DNA of 64,000 nt from Marinomonas atlantica (GTDB lineage Bacteria > Pseudomonadota > Gammaproteobacteria > Pseudomonadales > Marinomonadaceae), in contig NZ_LTAW01000006.1 of the NCBI RefSeq assembly GCF_001639725.1, positions 62,001-126,000 on the forward strand, read 5' to 3'. Under the pieces are notes generated by a model. That model was not told where the DNA came from. It did not search any database and was given only the letters and a program-made list of their open reading frames with translations. Position numbers and translations under genes: made by a program. The number at the start of each line of letters is the position of its first letter. The stretch's first letter is position 1. Positions 28,132-38,172 of this stretch are shown here, piece by piece.

Positions 28132-28821
28132 TTATAGACCAAGATACTGAGCAAAAAGCGAGCCTGACTCTGGTGCAGATAACGCTTGCACATCAACCAA
28201 TGCCTGTACCTGACCATGCTCCACTAGCATCACTTGACCACCTAACGTTTTCGCATCGTTTGGAGCGTGCGTCACCATCACCGTCGTCCAGTTAAATTGA
28301 TGCGTCAGTGAACGCACTAACTGCAGCATTTCATCACGTAATCGGGGATCTAATGCACTGAACGGCTCATCTAACAACAGCACTGGCTTGTCACGCACCA
28401 ACACCCTTGCAATCGCTACACGCTGCGCTTGGCCACCAGACAATTGCTCAGGAAATTTTTGCGCAAAACCCAATAGCTGGGTCTGCTCTAATGCCCACTT
28501 TAGTTTACTATTTTGCTCATTTGTTAAACGCCTTGTTGGCGACATACCAATAGCCACATTATCCCAAACATTTAACTGCGGAAACAAATTATCACTTTGA
28601 AATAACATCGAAACAGGACGCTCATAGGGAGCCAAATGATCCAGCTTTTCCCCTGAGAACTCTATTATCCCTTGCCCAGATAAGTAACCACCTAATAAAG
28701 ACAACAAGGTACTCTTACCACCGCCACTGGGCCCTAAAATACTGGTAATACCAGTCGGCAACTGAGCCTGATAATCGGCCTGAAAGTCTTGCCAATGGTA
28801 TTGAATATCAAATGACAGCAC
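28132..28821 (-). CDS. thiQ: Thiamine ABC transporter ATP-binding protein ThiQ
   Basis: 229 aa. Walker A GPSGGGKST, Q-loop (LFQSDNLFPQL), signature LSGGQAQRVAIARVL and Walker B VLLLDEPFSALDP are all present. It is short, as ThiQ usually is. GTG start 28821 overlaps thiP by 14 nt, indicating coupled synthesis. Specificity comes from thiP, thiB and the TPP riboswitch upstream. Confidence 0.93.
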   Translation of the reverse strand: MLSFDIQYHWQDFQADYQAQLPTGITSILGPSGGGKSTLLSLLGGYLSGQGIIEFSGEKLDHLAPYERPVSMLFQSDNLFPQLNVWDNVAIGMSPTRRLTNEQNSKLKWALEQTQLLGFAQKFPEQLSGGQAQRVAIARVLVRDKPVLLLDEPFSALDPRLRDEMLQLVRSLTHQFNWTTVMVTHAPNDAKTLGGQVMLVEHGQVQALVDVQALSAPESGSLFAQYLGL

Positions 28822-30388
28822 GACGCCCCCCTGCTAAACGGGTAATCCCATAAAATAATGCAAGACAAAGCAAAATCAGCACAACAGCAACACAACCACC
28901 CTGTTCCACTCGATACGAGCCAATCAACTGGAACAAATACATAGGTAATGTCTCAAGCCCTTTTGAACCGAATAACGCCACCACACCCAGATCTCCTAAA
29001 CTTAACAGCACCGCATAAGCCAAACCTTGTGCCATAGCAGTACGTATCTGCTGCCATTCAAGTCGTAAGCGCGACCAGCCAAATATTTGCAGCTGCTCAT
29101 AAAGATGACGATAACGTTTTTCTTGCTGATACAAGGTTGGCATGATGGCACGAAGCACGAACGGCAGTGCCATAACCGCATTCACCCACACAACAATCCA
29201 GTAGGCATAGCGAATACCGATACCAAGATGACGTAATAACAGAAACAACCCTGTTGCTAATACGAGCCCCGGCACCATCAACACCAAATTGCCCGATTGC
29301 TCTAACTTATCCGCTAACCAGTCCCCTCTGCTACGCCAGCGTACGCTGCGCGCTAACGCAGCAATACTAAGCCCAATAACAAGCGCCAATAACCCAGAAG
29401 GCAAAGCAATGCGCACGGAATGCCAAACCGACCACCATAAATCGTTTGCCTGCAGTGTGTGCCAGAAAAGCGGGCTCACTATGGGCGATAATATGGCAAT
29501 AAAAGGCGGTAACACCCACAACAAAACGACACTGAGTGACAAGCCATCAATAACGTTAGGTATCATACCTGAGCGTAATGGTAAACGCTGACCTTGGTAC
29601 ACACTCACATCTTGACGCACAGGGGGAGCAAACTTATACACAGCAAGAGCGACCGTACTGCATATAGCCACCTGAAGCAGAGACAAATAGCTCGCTTTAT
29701 CCAAATCAAATTCAAAACGAAGCGCTTGGTAAATGGCCACTTCAAGTGTACTGGAGCGTGGTCCACCGCCTAGGCTTAATACCACAGCAAAACTTGAAAA
29801 ACACAACATAAAGACCAGCAAAAACAACCCTGGTAGTGTCTTTTTCAAATAGCTCCACTCAATTAGATGAAACGCCTGCCAGCGTGAAAGCCCCAGTTGA
29901 CTTGCCAAGCGCCATTGTGAATCCGGTATCAATCCATAAGCCTGTAAAATAACCCGCACGGCAAGAGGCATATTGAAAAACACATGTGCGAGCAGAATCC
30001 CACCCAGGCCATACAGCGGGAACGCAAAACCAAACACACTGGTAAACCAGCCATGACGGCCATAGACCACAACAATGCCAAGAATCGCAACAATGGAGGG
30101 CACCACCATCGAAATAGCAAATAGGTTTAGTAACGTTTGCCTTCCAGCAAAACGACGATGATACAGGCACGATGCCACTGGAATCGCCAACACCATGCTG
30201 AGCAAAGCACTGAGGCTCGCCTGCAAAAAGGAAAACCTTACTAATCGCCATATATAAGGATCCTCTATAAAACGCCCCCAATCACTTGGGGACGCATAAG
30301 AGAGCAAGGCTACAAAAGCGGCCATTGCGACAATGAAATACAGCGCTACACCCAACCAAGCTGGACGTAAATGAGAGGAAAATATCAA
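28808..30388 (-). CDS. thiP: Thiamine ABC transporter permease ThiP
   Basis: 526 aa, a fused permease with about twelve TM helices and two binding-protein-dependent transport domains. EAA-like loops are present (SQLGLSRWQAFHLIEW in the first half; QIFGWSRLRLEWQQI in the second). The double-length layout is typical of ThiP. The apparent start is TTG 30388, directly after the thiB stop, with no strong ribosome site, so the exact start is uncertain. Confidence 0.93.
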   Translation of the reverse strand: MIFSSHLRPAWLGVALYFIVAMAAFVALLSYASPSDWGRFIEDPYIWRLVRFSFLQASLSALLSMVLAIPVASCLYHRRFAGRQTLLNLFAISMVVPSIVAILGIVVVYGRHGWFTSVFGFAFPLYGLGGILLAHVFFNMPLAVRVILQAYGLIPDSQWRLASQLGLSRWQAFHLIEWSYLKKTLPGLFLLVFMLCFSSFAVVLSLGGGPRSSTLEVAIYQALRFEFDLDKASYLSLLQVAICSTVALAVYKFAPPVRQDVSVYQGQRLPLRSGMIPNVIDGLSLSVVLLWVLPPFIAILSPIVSPLFWHTLQANDLWWSVWHSVRIALPSGLLALVIGLSIAALARSVRWRSRGDWLADKLEQSGNLVLMVPGLVLATGLFLLLRHLGIGIRYAYWIVVWVNAVMALPFVLRAIMPTLYQQEKRYRHLYEQLQIFGWSRLRLEWQQIRTAMAQGLAYAVLLSLGDLGVVALFGSKGLETLPMYLFQLIGSYRVEQGGCVAVVLILLCLALFYGITRLAGGRRAVI

Positions 30389-30391
30389 AAC

Positions 30392-31384
30392 TTAGCGAGT
30401 CGTCGCCTCAAGCCATTCGTTCACCCACGCTTGACGCCGCTTAGCCACTTGTTCTGCAGGTAACGTCAACACTTTTGTTGCCTCAGGCAACGTTGAAAAA
30501 GCTTCAGGTAATGGCTCGATATTGTTCATCACAGGGTACATCCAGTTGCCCGTCGCGACGACATTCTGAAACTCTGGCGCCAAAATAAACTGCATAAATT
30601 CTTCAGCCAGTGCTTTGTTTGGTGCGCTGTTCATCATTGCAGCCACTTCAATTTGAGGATAAAAACCCTCACTGGCTTCGGCCGCTTTGTACTTTTTCTC
30701 ACCTTCGGCCACCATATGATACGCGGGTGACGTGGTGTAGCTCAGCACAACATCCGCCTCGCCTTTTAAAAATAAACTGTAACCGTCATACCAACCTTTG
30801 GTCACAGTCACCGTGTGCTCAGACAACTGCGCCCAAGCATCCGCCGCTTGCTCACCGTACACCGACTTCATCCAGAGCAACAAACCTAAACCTGGTGTAC
30901 TGGTGCGAGGATCTTGGTAAATCACTTTAAGGTCTTGATTCTCAACCACGTCTTTTAACGATGTGGGCGGTGTTTCAAGCTTTTCACTGTCATAGATAAA
31001 CGCAAAATAGCCTTGATCAAACGGAACAAAATACTCATCACTCCATCCATTAGGTGTCTGTACGTCAGTCGTATCCACATTATGTTTAGCTAACAAACCG
31101 GTCTGCTTTGCCGACTGCATTAGATTGAGATCTAAACCCAATAACACATCGGCCTCAGAAGCGTCGCCTTCCAACTGAACGCGCGACAAAATACCCACCG
31201 ATGAATCCAGCGCTACGAAGTTCACTTCACAATCACACTGCGCTTCAAAGCGGGTTTTGATTTTAGGACCTGGGCCCCACTCTGATGCAAACGAATCGTA
31301 GGTATACACATTCAGCGTGTTCGCCGCTGCTATAGACGACGCCAACAGCGCCGTCGCTGTCACCGCAAAAGATTTAAAAGACAT
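30392..31384 (-). CDS. thiB: Thiamine-binding periplasmic protein ThiB
   Basis: 330 aa. A signal peptide ends near ...SSIAAA (residue 20), followed by NTLNVYTYDSFASEWGPG, the ThiB-type opening. The body is a periplasmic class II binding protein with YQDPRTSTPGLGLLLW and the TKGWYDGYSLFLKGEAD loop. It delivers thiamine or its phosphates to ThiPQ. Preceded by a TPP riboswitch, so expression should fall when TPP is plentiful. Confidence 0.94.
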   Translation of the reverse strand: MSFKSFAVTATALLASSIAAANTLNVYTYDSFASEWGPGPKIKTRFEAQCDCEVNFVALDSSVGILSRVQLEGDASEADVLLGLDLNLMQSAKQTGLLAKHNVDTTDVQTPNGWSDEYFVPFDQGYFAFIYDSEKLETPPTSLKDVVENQDLKVIYQDPRTSTPGLGLLLWMKSVYGEQAADAWAQLSEHTVTVTKGWYDGYSLFLKGEADVVLSYTTSPAYHMVAEGEKKYKAAEASEGFYPQIEVAAMMNSAPNKALAEEFMQFILAPEFQNVVATGNWMYPVMNNIEPLPEAFSTLPEATKVLTLPAEQVAKRRQAWVNEWLEATTR

Positions 31385-31440
31385 AGTCGCTCCATAAATG
31401 AGCGGCGTATAACTGGATGGGCAAGGTATGAAGGGCTTGC

Positions 31441-31533
31441 TATCTCAATTCCTACGCCAGCATGATCTGGTTCAGGTTCAATGGGTTAGCCGGAAAAGCT
31501 TCTCAGTGGCTACATCGCCACACCCCATGAGAT
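31441..31533 (-). ncRNA. TPP riboswitch (THI element)
   Basis: On the minus strand: GGGGTG (31521-31526), CTGAGA (31501-31506), then ACCC..TTGAACCTGA and the ATCATGCTGGCGTAGG segment, all hallmarks of the thi-box. The closing stem P1 pairs ATCTCA (about 31528-31533) with TGAGAT (about 31442-31447). About 57 nt separate it from the thiB start. Confidence 0.96.
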
Positions 31534-31544
31534 AAAACGTCGCT

Positions 31545-31572
31545 ATTCTAACAGACCCTTAGGAGATGTCTA
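31545..31572 (-). promoter_or_regulatory. Promoter for thiBPQ
   Basis: TAGACA, 16 nt, TAGAAT on the minus strand. The start point would fall about 5 nt before the first riboswitch stem. It overlaps the 3' end of waaA. Confidence 0.55.
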
Positions 31573-32791
31573 AGTATTGTAAAGCACGAGCCAGTGCACC
31601 TTGATTGGCTTTAGCATTACTTAATGCATTTTGCCCCATGCTCTGTCGCTGTGTTAAATCTTGCAGTAAAAGCAGTTGACCCTCTAATTCGCTCTCTGAT
31701 CGAACTCTCACTGCGCCGCCGTCTTGTATCAGTGACTCAGTAATTTCAGCAAAGTTAAAGGTATGCGCACCAACAATCACAGGTTTGGACAAGATCGCCG
31801 GCTCAATCGGATTGTGCCCTCCTCGCTCAATCATGCTGCCCGCGACAAAAGCCACATCAGAGATAGCGAAGTAGCGCATCATTTCGCCCATGCTATCACC
31901 GATCAGAACGTCCGCCTGAGCCCAAGTATCCAGCTGATCATCTGAGCGTCGAACGGTCTGAAAGCCTTGTTGTTGGCTGAGTTCATAAACTGCTTCAAAG
32001 CGCTCAGGGTGACGTGGCACAAGGATTAACTTGGCATCAGGAACTTTCTGCAAAAAGGCCTTATGCGCTGCTAAAAATTGTAGATCTTCGCCGTCATGGG
32101 TGCTGGCGGCAATCCAAACAAACTCGTTCTTCGGTGCAATGGCTTGGCGCCAAACGGCTATCTCGCTGTCTTCTGGAGGGGAGATATCAAACTTGATATT
32201 GCCCACTACGGCGACATCTTTCGCCCCCAATGCTTTAAACCGCTCCGCATCGGTTGCCGCGTGGGCCAAGAAACGATCAGGCAACGCCATTAACGGTCGT
32301 GAGAAAAAGCCAAACTTTTCGTAACGCTTAGCAGAACGCTCACTGAGGCGAGCATTGATAACTTGAATCGTCATGCCCTTGGCTTTTGCCGCTTTTAATA
32401 GGTTTGGCCAAAGTTCCGTTTCTATGATTGCCAATTGCGGGCAGGACAGTTGCTTCAAGGCGCGCTGTACGCATACCGTATGGTCTAGAGGTAAGTAGCG
32501 ATGCTGGACGCGTCCAGCAAACCACTTTTGCACTTGCGCTTCACCGGTAGGCGTTACGGTTGTTACCAATAACGTTTTATTGGGGTGCTGGGTTAGCCAT
32601 TGCGTAATTAAGGTTTTGGCTGCCAAGACCTCACCGACCGACGCACAATGCAACCAAAGATCGGCTTTCATTGGCCCCCATTTACCGAGCGCTTCCGCAA
32701 CTCGGTAATTGTCATAGCGTTTATGGAAGCGCCAGATACGTCGTGCAATAAAAGGCGTTGCAACAGCCAATAAGAAACGGTACAGCCACAT
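31559..32791 (-). CDS. waaA: 3-deoxy-D-manno-octulosonic acid transferase WaaA (KdtA)
   Basis: 410 aa. It transfers Kdo from CMP-Kdo to lipid IVA at the inner membrane. N-terminal membrane anchor (WLYRFLLAVATPFIARRIW), then two GT-B halves with LWLHCASVGEV, AIIETELWPNLL, WIAASTHDGED, LVPRHPERF and GGHNPIEPA, all typical of KdtA. ATG 32791 lies 4 nt after the msbA stop; an upstream in-frame start at 32851 would overlap msbA and lacks family support. Confidence 0.95.
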   Translation of the reverse strand: MWLYRFLLAVATPFIARRIWRFHKRYDNYRVAEALGKWGPMKADLWLHCASVGEVLAAKTLITQWLTQHPNKTLLVTTVTPTGEAQVQKWFAGRVQHRYLPLDHTVCVQRALKQLSCPQLAIIETELWPNLLKAAKAKGMTIQVINARLSERSAKRYEKFGFFSRPLMALPDRFLAHAATDAERFKALGAKDVAVVGNIKFDISPPEDSEIAVWRQAIAPKNEFVWIAASTHDGEDLQFLAAHKAFLQKVPDAKLILVPRHPERFEAVYELSQQQGFQTVRRSDDQLDTWAQADVLIGDSMGEMMRYFAISDVAFVAGSMIERGGHNPIEPAILSKPVIVGAHTFNFAEITESLIQDGGAVRVRSESELEGQLLLLQDLTQRQSMGQNALSNAKANQGALARALQYLDIS

Positions 32792-32795
32792 ACAC

Positions 32796-34562
32796 TTAAT
32801 CTTCGTTAAACTGATTTTGGTGCAATTTGGCGTACGCACCGCCTTGCTCAATCAATTCTTTGTGGGAGCCGACCTCAATAATTTGACCATGATCCACCAC
32901 TGCTATTATATCGGCGTTTTCGATGGTTGATAATCGGTGAGCAATGGCGATGGTTGTACGATTCTTCATTAAGCTATCCAAGGCTTGCTGGATAGCACGC
33001 TCAGATTCTGAATCCAATGCCGAGGTTGCTTCGTCTAAAATCAGGATTGGGGCGTTTTTCAAAATAGCTCGCGCAATGGCGATACGTTGACGTTGGCCAC
33101 CTGACATCAATACACCATTCTCACCGACCATGGTGTCTAAACCGTGCTCGAAACCCTGAATAAACTCCCACGCATTGGCGGCTTTTGCAGCGTTAATGAC
33201 ATCTTCATCTTGAGCATCGCGCAGATAGCCATAGGCTATATTGTCACGAATTGAACCATTAAATAACACGACATTTTGATTCACTAAAGCGATTTGGCTA
33301 CGTAAACTTTTAAGGGAGTATTCACGGCTATCTTGCCCGTCTAATAACAACTCTCCGACTTCCACATCGTACAAACGCGGCACTAAGTTCGCTAACGTTG
33401 ACTTACCACCACCCGATCGCCCTACCAGCGCCAATGTTTTTCCGGCTGGCAACAGTAAATTGATATTTTCCAACGTCAAACGGTCACTGCTTGGGTATTT
33501 GAAACTTAAGCTGCGCCACTCAACCGATCCTTTTGCATTGGATAACTCTTGCTTGCCTGCGTCCACCTCTTCGGTCATATCAATGAACTCGAAAATGCTT
33601 TGCGCTGCTGCAATACCCTTTTGCAAAATACTGTTTACATCGGTTAGCTGGCGCGCCGGTTTGCTGAGCATGCCTGCGGCTCCAATAAAAGCAACAAAAT
33701 CGCCAGCTGACATGTTCTGACTAAGACTTGGATCTAACGCTAGCCATATCAATAAGGCTAACGAAATCGCTACCAGAAATTGCACAACCGGAATATTTAG
33801 GGCTTTTGTAAGCTCCATTTTGAGCTGCGAGCGCTTGTTGTCCCCTGCGGCTTGGCGAAAACGATCTCGCTCATACTCAAAACCACCGAAGATTTTTACA
33901 ACCTCATGACCCTTAATCGACTCAGAAGCAACATCGGATACGCCACCCATGGCATTCTGAATGTGTTTACTAAGCTTACGAAAACGCTTTGATGCATAAG
34001 ACACAACAAAGCCTATAACGGGAATAATCAGTATAAACAGCAACGATAGACGCCAGTTTGTGTAAAGCATATAACTCAATAAACCAACGACGGTTAAGCC
34101 TTCGCGTAGCAGTGTCTTAACGGCTGAAGTCACCGCGCCAATCACTTGCTCAGTGTCATAAGTCAGTTTAGACAGTAAGCGTCCAGACGGCATTTCGCTG
34201 TAATAACTCGTAGGCAGCAATACCAGCTTATCAAACATGGTGGTGCGTAAGTCATAGACAACTTTGTTGGCAATTTTCGCCATGAAGTAACTACCAAAGA
34301 AGGTCCCAATACCACGCAATAGAAAAATGGCTAAAATAGAAGCCGGTATTAAGAACCGGTTTTCCTCTATTGAGCCAGTAGAGACCACATCAACAATGTA
34401 TTTTAACTGTGCGGCCAGAGCAGGTTCCATCGCGCCATAGAGCATGTAACCCATAACACTGACTAAAAAAATGGGCCATTGAGATTTAACATACCCCAAT
34501 AGACGCAAATAGATCTTAACGCCAGATTGAGCTTCTGGAGTTTGCTGATCAGGTGACGTCAT
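32796..34562 (-). CDS. msbA: Lipid A export ATP-binding/permease MsbA
   Basis: 588 aa: six TM helices (about residues 25-310) fused to an ABC ATPase with Walker A GRSGGGKST, signature MSGGQRQRIAIARAI and Walker B ILILDEATSALD. It flips lipid A-core across the inner membrane. Length and its neighbours waaA and hldE separate it from generic exporters. Its ATG overlaps the hldE stop by one base (TAATG). Confidence 0.93.
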   Translation of the reverse strand: MTSPDQQTPEAQSGVKIYLRLLGYVKSQWPIFLVSVMGYMLYGAMEPALAAQLKYIVDVVSTGSIEENRFLIPASILAIFLLRGIGTFFGSYFMAKIANKVVYDLRTTMFDKLVLLPTSYYSEMPSGRLLSKLTYDTEQVIGAVTSAVKTLLREGLTVVGLLSYMLYTNWRLSLLFILIIPVIGFVVSYASKRFRKLSKHIQNAMGGVSDVASESIKGHEVVKIFGGFEYERDRFRQAAGDNKRSQLKMELTKALNIPVVQFLVAISLALLIWLALDPSLSQNMSAGDFVAFIGAAGMLSKPARQLTDVNSILQKGIAAAQSIFEFIDMTEEVDAGKQELSNAKGSVEWRSLSFKYPSSDRLTLENINLLLPAGKTLALVGRSGGGKSTLANLVPRLYDVEVGELLLDGQDSREYSLKSLRSQIALVNQNVVLFNGSIRDNIAYGYLRDAQDEDVINAAKAANAWEFIQGFEHGLDTMVGENGVLMSGGQRQRIAIARAILKNAPILILDEATSALDSESERAIQQALDSLMKNRTTIAIAHRLSTIENADIIAVVDHGQIIEVGSHKELIEQGGAYAKLHQNQFNED

Positions 34563-36001
34563 TAATTATTCGCCTTTTCAATAATCGAAGTCGTAGAATA
34601 TCCGTCAACAAAAGAAAGTACTTTCACTTCTCCGCCATGTTCTAGCACATGTTCGGCACCTACGATGGATTCAATCGTGTAATCACCACCTTTTACCAAC
34701 ACATCTGGAGTTAACGTCTGAATGATGTCTAATGGTGTATCTTCATCAAACCAAGTCACCCAATCGATCGAGCCAACGCCTTCAAGAACAGCCATACGAT
34801 GTGTTAAATCGTTTACTGGGCGTTTTTCCCCTTTAAGGCGTTTTACCGAGGCATCTGTATTGACAGCGACGACTAAACGATCGCCTAATGCTTTAGCTTG
34901 CCTCATATAGGCTACATGGCCGGGATGTAATATATCGAAGCAACCATTAGTAAATACGATCTTCTCTCCGTTTAGTTGGGCCAGCTTAATTTGCTCTTGT
35001 AAAGATTCAGGTGATAGCACGCCAAAATTGGTTGAATGAGATCGCGCAAACATAATCGCTTCTAGCGTTTCAGCATCAATCGAGGCGGTACCCAGTTTTC
35101 CAACAACATAACCTGCTGCTTGGTTTGCATAATCGACTGCGTCGGAAAAGCGTTTGCTCGTCGTATAAATAGCGGTTAATACCGCAACGACCGTGTCACC
35201 AGCGCCGGTAACATCAAAGACTTCTTTCGCAGCGGTTGCTAAAGAGAATGAATTCTTACCTTCTTCAAGCAACACTAAACCATCTTCACCACGTGTCACT
35301 AACAGAGATTGCCAACCGAAGCGCTCGCGCAGCTCTAGGCCCTTTTGCTCGATCTCGGTAAGATCAGCACATTTACCAACAATCGCTTCAAACTCAACCA
35401 TATTAGGCTTAACTAACGTGGCACCTTGGTAAATAGAAAAGTCATCACCTTTCGGATCAACAAAACTCGGAACGCCCGCGTCGTTCGACAGACCAATCAA
35501 GGTGTTTACATCCGCTAAACAGCCTTTGGCATAGTCAGAGTAAATAACAGCGCTTGCATCGGGCAATAGAGCAGCGACTTTATCGGCTACTGCTTGGTTT
35601 TGGCTTAACGTGTCTTCACGTTCTTCAAAATCTAGGCGAATCAATTGTTGATGGCGACTGATAACACGCAGTTTGGTGATCGTCGGTAAACTGTCTGTTG
35701 TAACGAAATGACACTCAACACCAGACTGAGTCAGGGCATTCTCTAAAGCCGTTGCATTTTCATCCTGCCCCACTACACCGACTAGAGAAACGCGTACGCC
35801 TAGCTTCGCGAGACCTAATGCAACGTTTGCGGCACCACCAGGACGGTCTTCAACGCTTGAAACTTTGACAACCTGTACCGGAGCTTCAGGAGAAATACGT
35901 GAAGTGCCACCATGCCAATAGCGATCTAGCATAACGTCACCAACGACAAGGATATGTTTGTTCTTAAAGTTTAAATGTGAGGATATCATGGCGCTTTTCA
36001 T
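34562..36001 (-). CDS. hldE: Bifunctional heptose kinase/adenylyltransferase HldE
   Basis: 479 aa with two domains. A PfkB-type kinase (about 1-330: VVGDVMLDRYWHGGTSRISPEAP region, DVTGAGDTVVAVL) phosphorylates heptose-7-phosphate. A nucleotidyltransferase (about 345-479: FTNGCFDILHPGHVAYMRQA) makes ADP-D,D-heptose. The product goes to HldD, encoded 1.2 kb away on the other strand. The start may be ATG 36001 or ATG 35989; neither has a strong ribosome site. Confidence 0.96.
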   Translation of the reverse strand: MKSAMISSHLNFKNKHILVVGDVMLDRYWHGGTSRISPEAPVQVVKVSSVEDRPGGAANVALGLAKLGVRVSLVGVVGQDENATALENALTQSGVECHFVTTDSLPTITKLRVISRHQQLIRLDFEEREDTLSQNQAVADKVAALLPDASAVIYSDYAKGCLADVNTLIGLSNDAGVPSFVDPKGDDFSIYQGATLVKPNMVEFEAIVGKCADLTEIEQKGLELRERFGWQSLLVTRGEDGLVLLEEGKNSFSLATAAKEVFDVTGAGDTVVAVLTAIYTTSKRFSDAVDYANQAAGYVVGKLGTASIDAETLEAIMFARSHSTNFGVLSPESLQEQIKLAQLNGEKIVFTNGCFDILHPGHVAYMRQAKALGDRLVVAVNTDASVKRLKGEKRPVNDLTHRMAVLEGVGSIDWVTWFDEDTPLDIIQTLTPDVLVKGGDYTIESIVGAEHVLEHGGEVKVLSFVDGYSTTSIIEKANN

Positions 36002-36053
36002 CGATTTTTGAGGGCAAACATTTTATCATAACCGCCTTTCAATTTGGACTCAT

Positions 36054-37205
36054 GTGAAATTGATCAACATGGAAATGCCTAAAACCTTGCACAAACGCAT
36101 ACAAAGCTGTGCAGACCACGTCTTTCAAGGTCTGATCCCAAACTGGGTAAACTACGGTTTTACTCCTCAGGGTTACAGTTACGAAAGTCTAACGCTTAAC
36201 TGGGAACATAATCCAGTTGGGCGCATTCGGCTATTGACCCAATGTCGTCAACTTTACACTCTCAGTCACGCATCAGAACTGGGTTACCTTAACGGTTTTG
36301 AAGCACAAATCCGATCCTTATTTACGTTTACTGTCGAACAGTACTTTATTGATGGTCGTTGGATTTTCTCTCGTGATGACAATTTAAATATCCTTGACCG
36401 AAAAAGTGATGCCTATGCGCTCGCTTTTGTTTTGCTAGCTTTCAGCCATTATTACCAGCTGACAGGCGACCAAACGGCACTGCAATATATCGAGCTAACC
36501 GAGCAATTTTTAAAACAACATATGCGTCACCCCAATGGCGGGTTTTACGAAGCGTATCCTCTTGAAGCGCACATCACTCGCCGTCAGAATCCTCATATGC
36601 ACTTACTGGAAGGCTTTGTTGCGGCATATCATGCAACCAAGCAAGCCAAGTACATCACTCACATAGAACAGATCTGTGAGCTGGCGCATCAGCATTTTGT
36701 CGAGCCAAAGACACACACATTGCGAGAATTCTTTAAGGCCGACCTAACCCTAGATGATAAAACGGGGCACTTGGTAGAACCAGGACACCATTTCGAATGG
36801 GCATGGCTACTGCACCAAACGTATAAAATCACCAACCGCCAGCAAGATTTAGATCTCGCAAATCGGCTATGGCAATCTGCCATTAAATTTAGTCAACCAG
36901 CTAATGGCGGTATCATTAACAGTTTTGATGGCAATACAGGTGAAACAGTCGATGCCGAAAAACGCATCTGGCCAATTACCGAGTATCTTAAAGCTTGCTG
37001 TGTAATACCTATATCAAAAGATGAACGCTTTGCACGTATAGAGACAGCCTTAGCGTTTATTCAAGAGCAATACTTCCTTGATAATGGTCGCTGGATTGAA
37101 TATCTAGATGCGCAAAATTGTAGCAAAGACTTCCCTCTCCCGGGCACAACGGGCTATCACATATTTCTTGGCCTAGCAGAAGTGCTAAAATGGCAGGATT
37201 CATAA
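36054..37205 (+). CDS. AGE-family sugar epimerase/isomerase (N-acylglucosamine 2-epimerase superfamily)
   Basis: 383 aa, an alpha/alpha-barrel protein. It has the family's catalytic-site motifs [10 protein letters not shown] (about residue 180) and [13 protein letters not shown] (about 240), plus a late [13 protein letters not shown] segment. Members include mannose isomerase, cellobiose 2-epimerase and GlcNAc 2-epimerase; the histidines are intact but the substrate cannot be read. It begins the hldD-waaF run and diverges from hldE, so a sugar feeding LPS synthesis is plausible. Start is GTG 36054 or ATG 36069. Confidence 0.85.
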   Translation: MKLINMEMPKTLHKRIQSCADHVFQGLIPNWVNYGFTPQGYSYESLTLNWEHNPVGRIRLLTQCRQLYTLSHASELGYLNGFEAQIRSLFTFTVEQYFIDGRWIFSRDDNLNILDRKSDAYALAFVLLAFSHYYQLTGDQTALQYIELTEQFLKQHMRHPNGGFYEAYPLEAHITRRQNPHMHLLEGFVAAYHATKQAKYITHIEQICELAHQHFVEPKTHTLREFFKADLTLDDKTGHLVEPGHHFEWAWLLHQTYKITNRQQDLDLANRLWQSAIKFSQPANGGIINSFDGNTGETVDAEKRIWPITEYLKACCVIPISKDERFARIETALAFIQEQYFLDNGRWIEYLDAQNCSKDFPLPGTTGYHIFLGLAEVLKWQDS

Positions 37206-37224
37206 GCATTACAGGATACGGATT

Positions 37225-38172
37225 ATGTACATTGTAACTGGCGGCGCCGGCTTCATCGGCAGCAATATAATTAAAGCGTTAAACGATCGTGGCATTCGTA
37301 ACATTTTGCTGGTTGATGATCTAACGGATGGCAAGAAGTGCCTTAATTTGTCCGATTTAGACATTGCAGACTATATGGACATGTACGACTTCCTAGATTT
37401 AATCAAAAAAGATGCCCTGAATATCCAAGCAACTGCTGTTTTCCATGAGGGCGCATGCTCTGCGACCACGGAGTGGGATGGCAAGTTCGTGATGGACGTC
37501 AATTACCAATATTCAAAAGCGGTTTTGAAATGGTGTCTGGATCACAAAGTGCCATTTTCTTATGCGTCATCGGCTTCAGTATACGGCCCAGGCCCAGTAT
37601 TCCAAGAATCGCGAGAATATGAACAGCCATTAAACATGTACGCGTTCTCTAAATTCCAGTTCGACCAATATGTACGTGAGATCTCTCCAAAAGCCACTTC
37701 CCAAATTGTTGGCTTTCGCTACTTTAATGTCTATGGTCCGCGTGAAAACCATAAAGGCAGCATGGCAAGTGTTGCTTTCCATTTACGCAATCAAGTGCTG
37801 GCTGACGAGAATCCTAAATTATTTGGTGCCTACGATGGTTATGAAGCAGGCGGCCAAAGCCGTGACTTCATCTATGTAGAAGACTTGGTAAACACGAAAC
37901 TTTGGTTCTTAGACAATCCTGAAAAGTCAGGTATTTTCAACCTTGGTACGGGCAATGCTGAACCCTTCAAAACCATTGCAGAGACTGTTATTGGTCACTA
38001 TGGCAAAGGAGAAATTGAATTTATTCCATTCCCTGAACACTTAAAAGGCGCTTACCAAAGCTTCACACAAGCTGACATCAGTAAGCTGCGCGAGGCTGGA
38101 TACAATGGCTCGTTCCGCGGTCTTGCTCAAGGCGTGAAAGATTACATGATGTGGCTAGACCAACGTGGCTAA
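37225..38172 (+). CDS. hldD: ADP-L-glycero-D-manno-heptose 6-epimerase HldD
   Basis: 315 aa, a short-chain dehydrogenase fold with the nucleotide motif [10 protein letters not shown] at the N-terminus and YAFSKFQFD (Tyr/Lys). [14 protein letters not shown] and [10 protein letters not shown] are characteristic of HldD. It converts ADP-D,D-heptose to the L,D form used for the inner core. Its stop overlaps waaF by 8 nt. Confidence 0.96.
   Translation: MYIVTGGAGFIGSNIIKALNDRGIRNILLVDDLTDGKKCLNLSDLDIADYMDMYDFLDLIKKDALNIQATAVFHEGACSATTEWDGKFVMDVNYQYSKAVLKWCLDHKVPFSYASSASVYGPGPVFQESREYEQPLNMYAFSKFQFDQYVREISPKATSQIVGFRYFNVYGPRENHKGSMASVAFHLRNQVLADENPKLFGAYDGYEAGGQSRDFIYVEDLVNTKLWFLDNPEKSGIFNLGTGNAEPFKTIAETVIGHYGKGEIEFIPFPEHLKGAYQSFTQADISKLREAGYNGSFRGLAQGVKDYMMWLDQRG

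Noticed and set aside
29859..30281. 140-aa minus-strand ORF with many Cys/Trp
   Set aside because: Lies out of frame within thiP, whose product is well supported.
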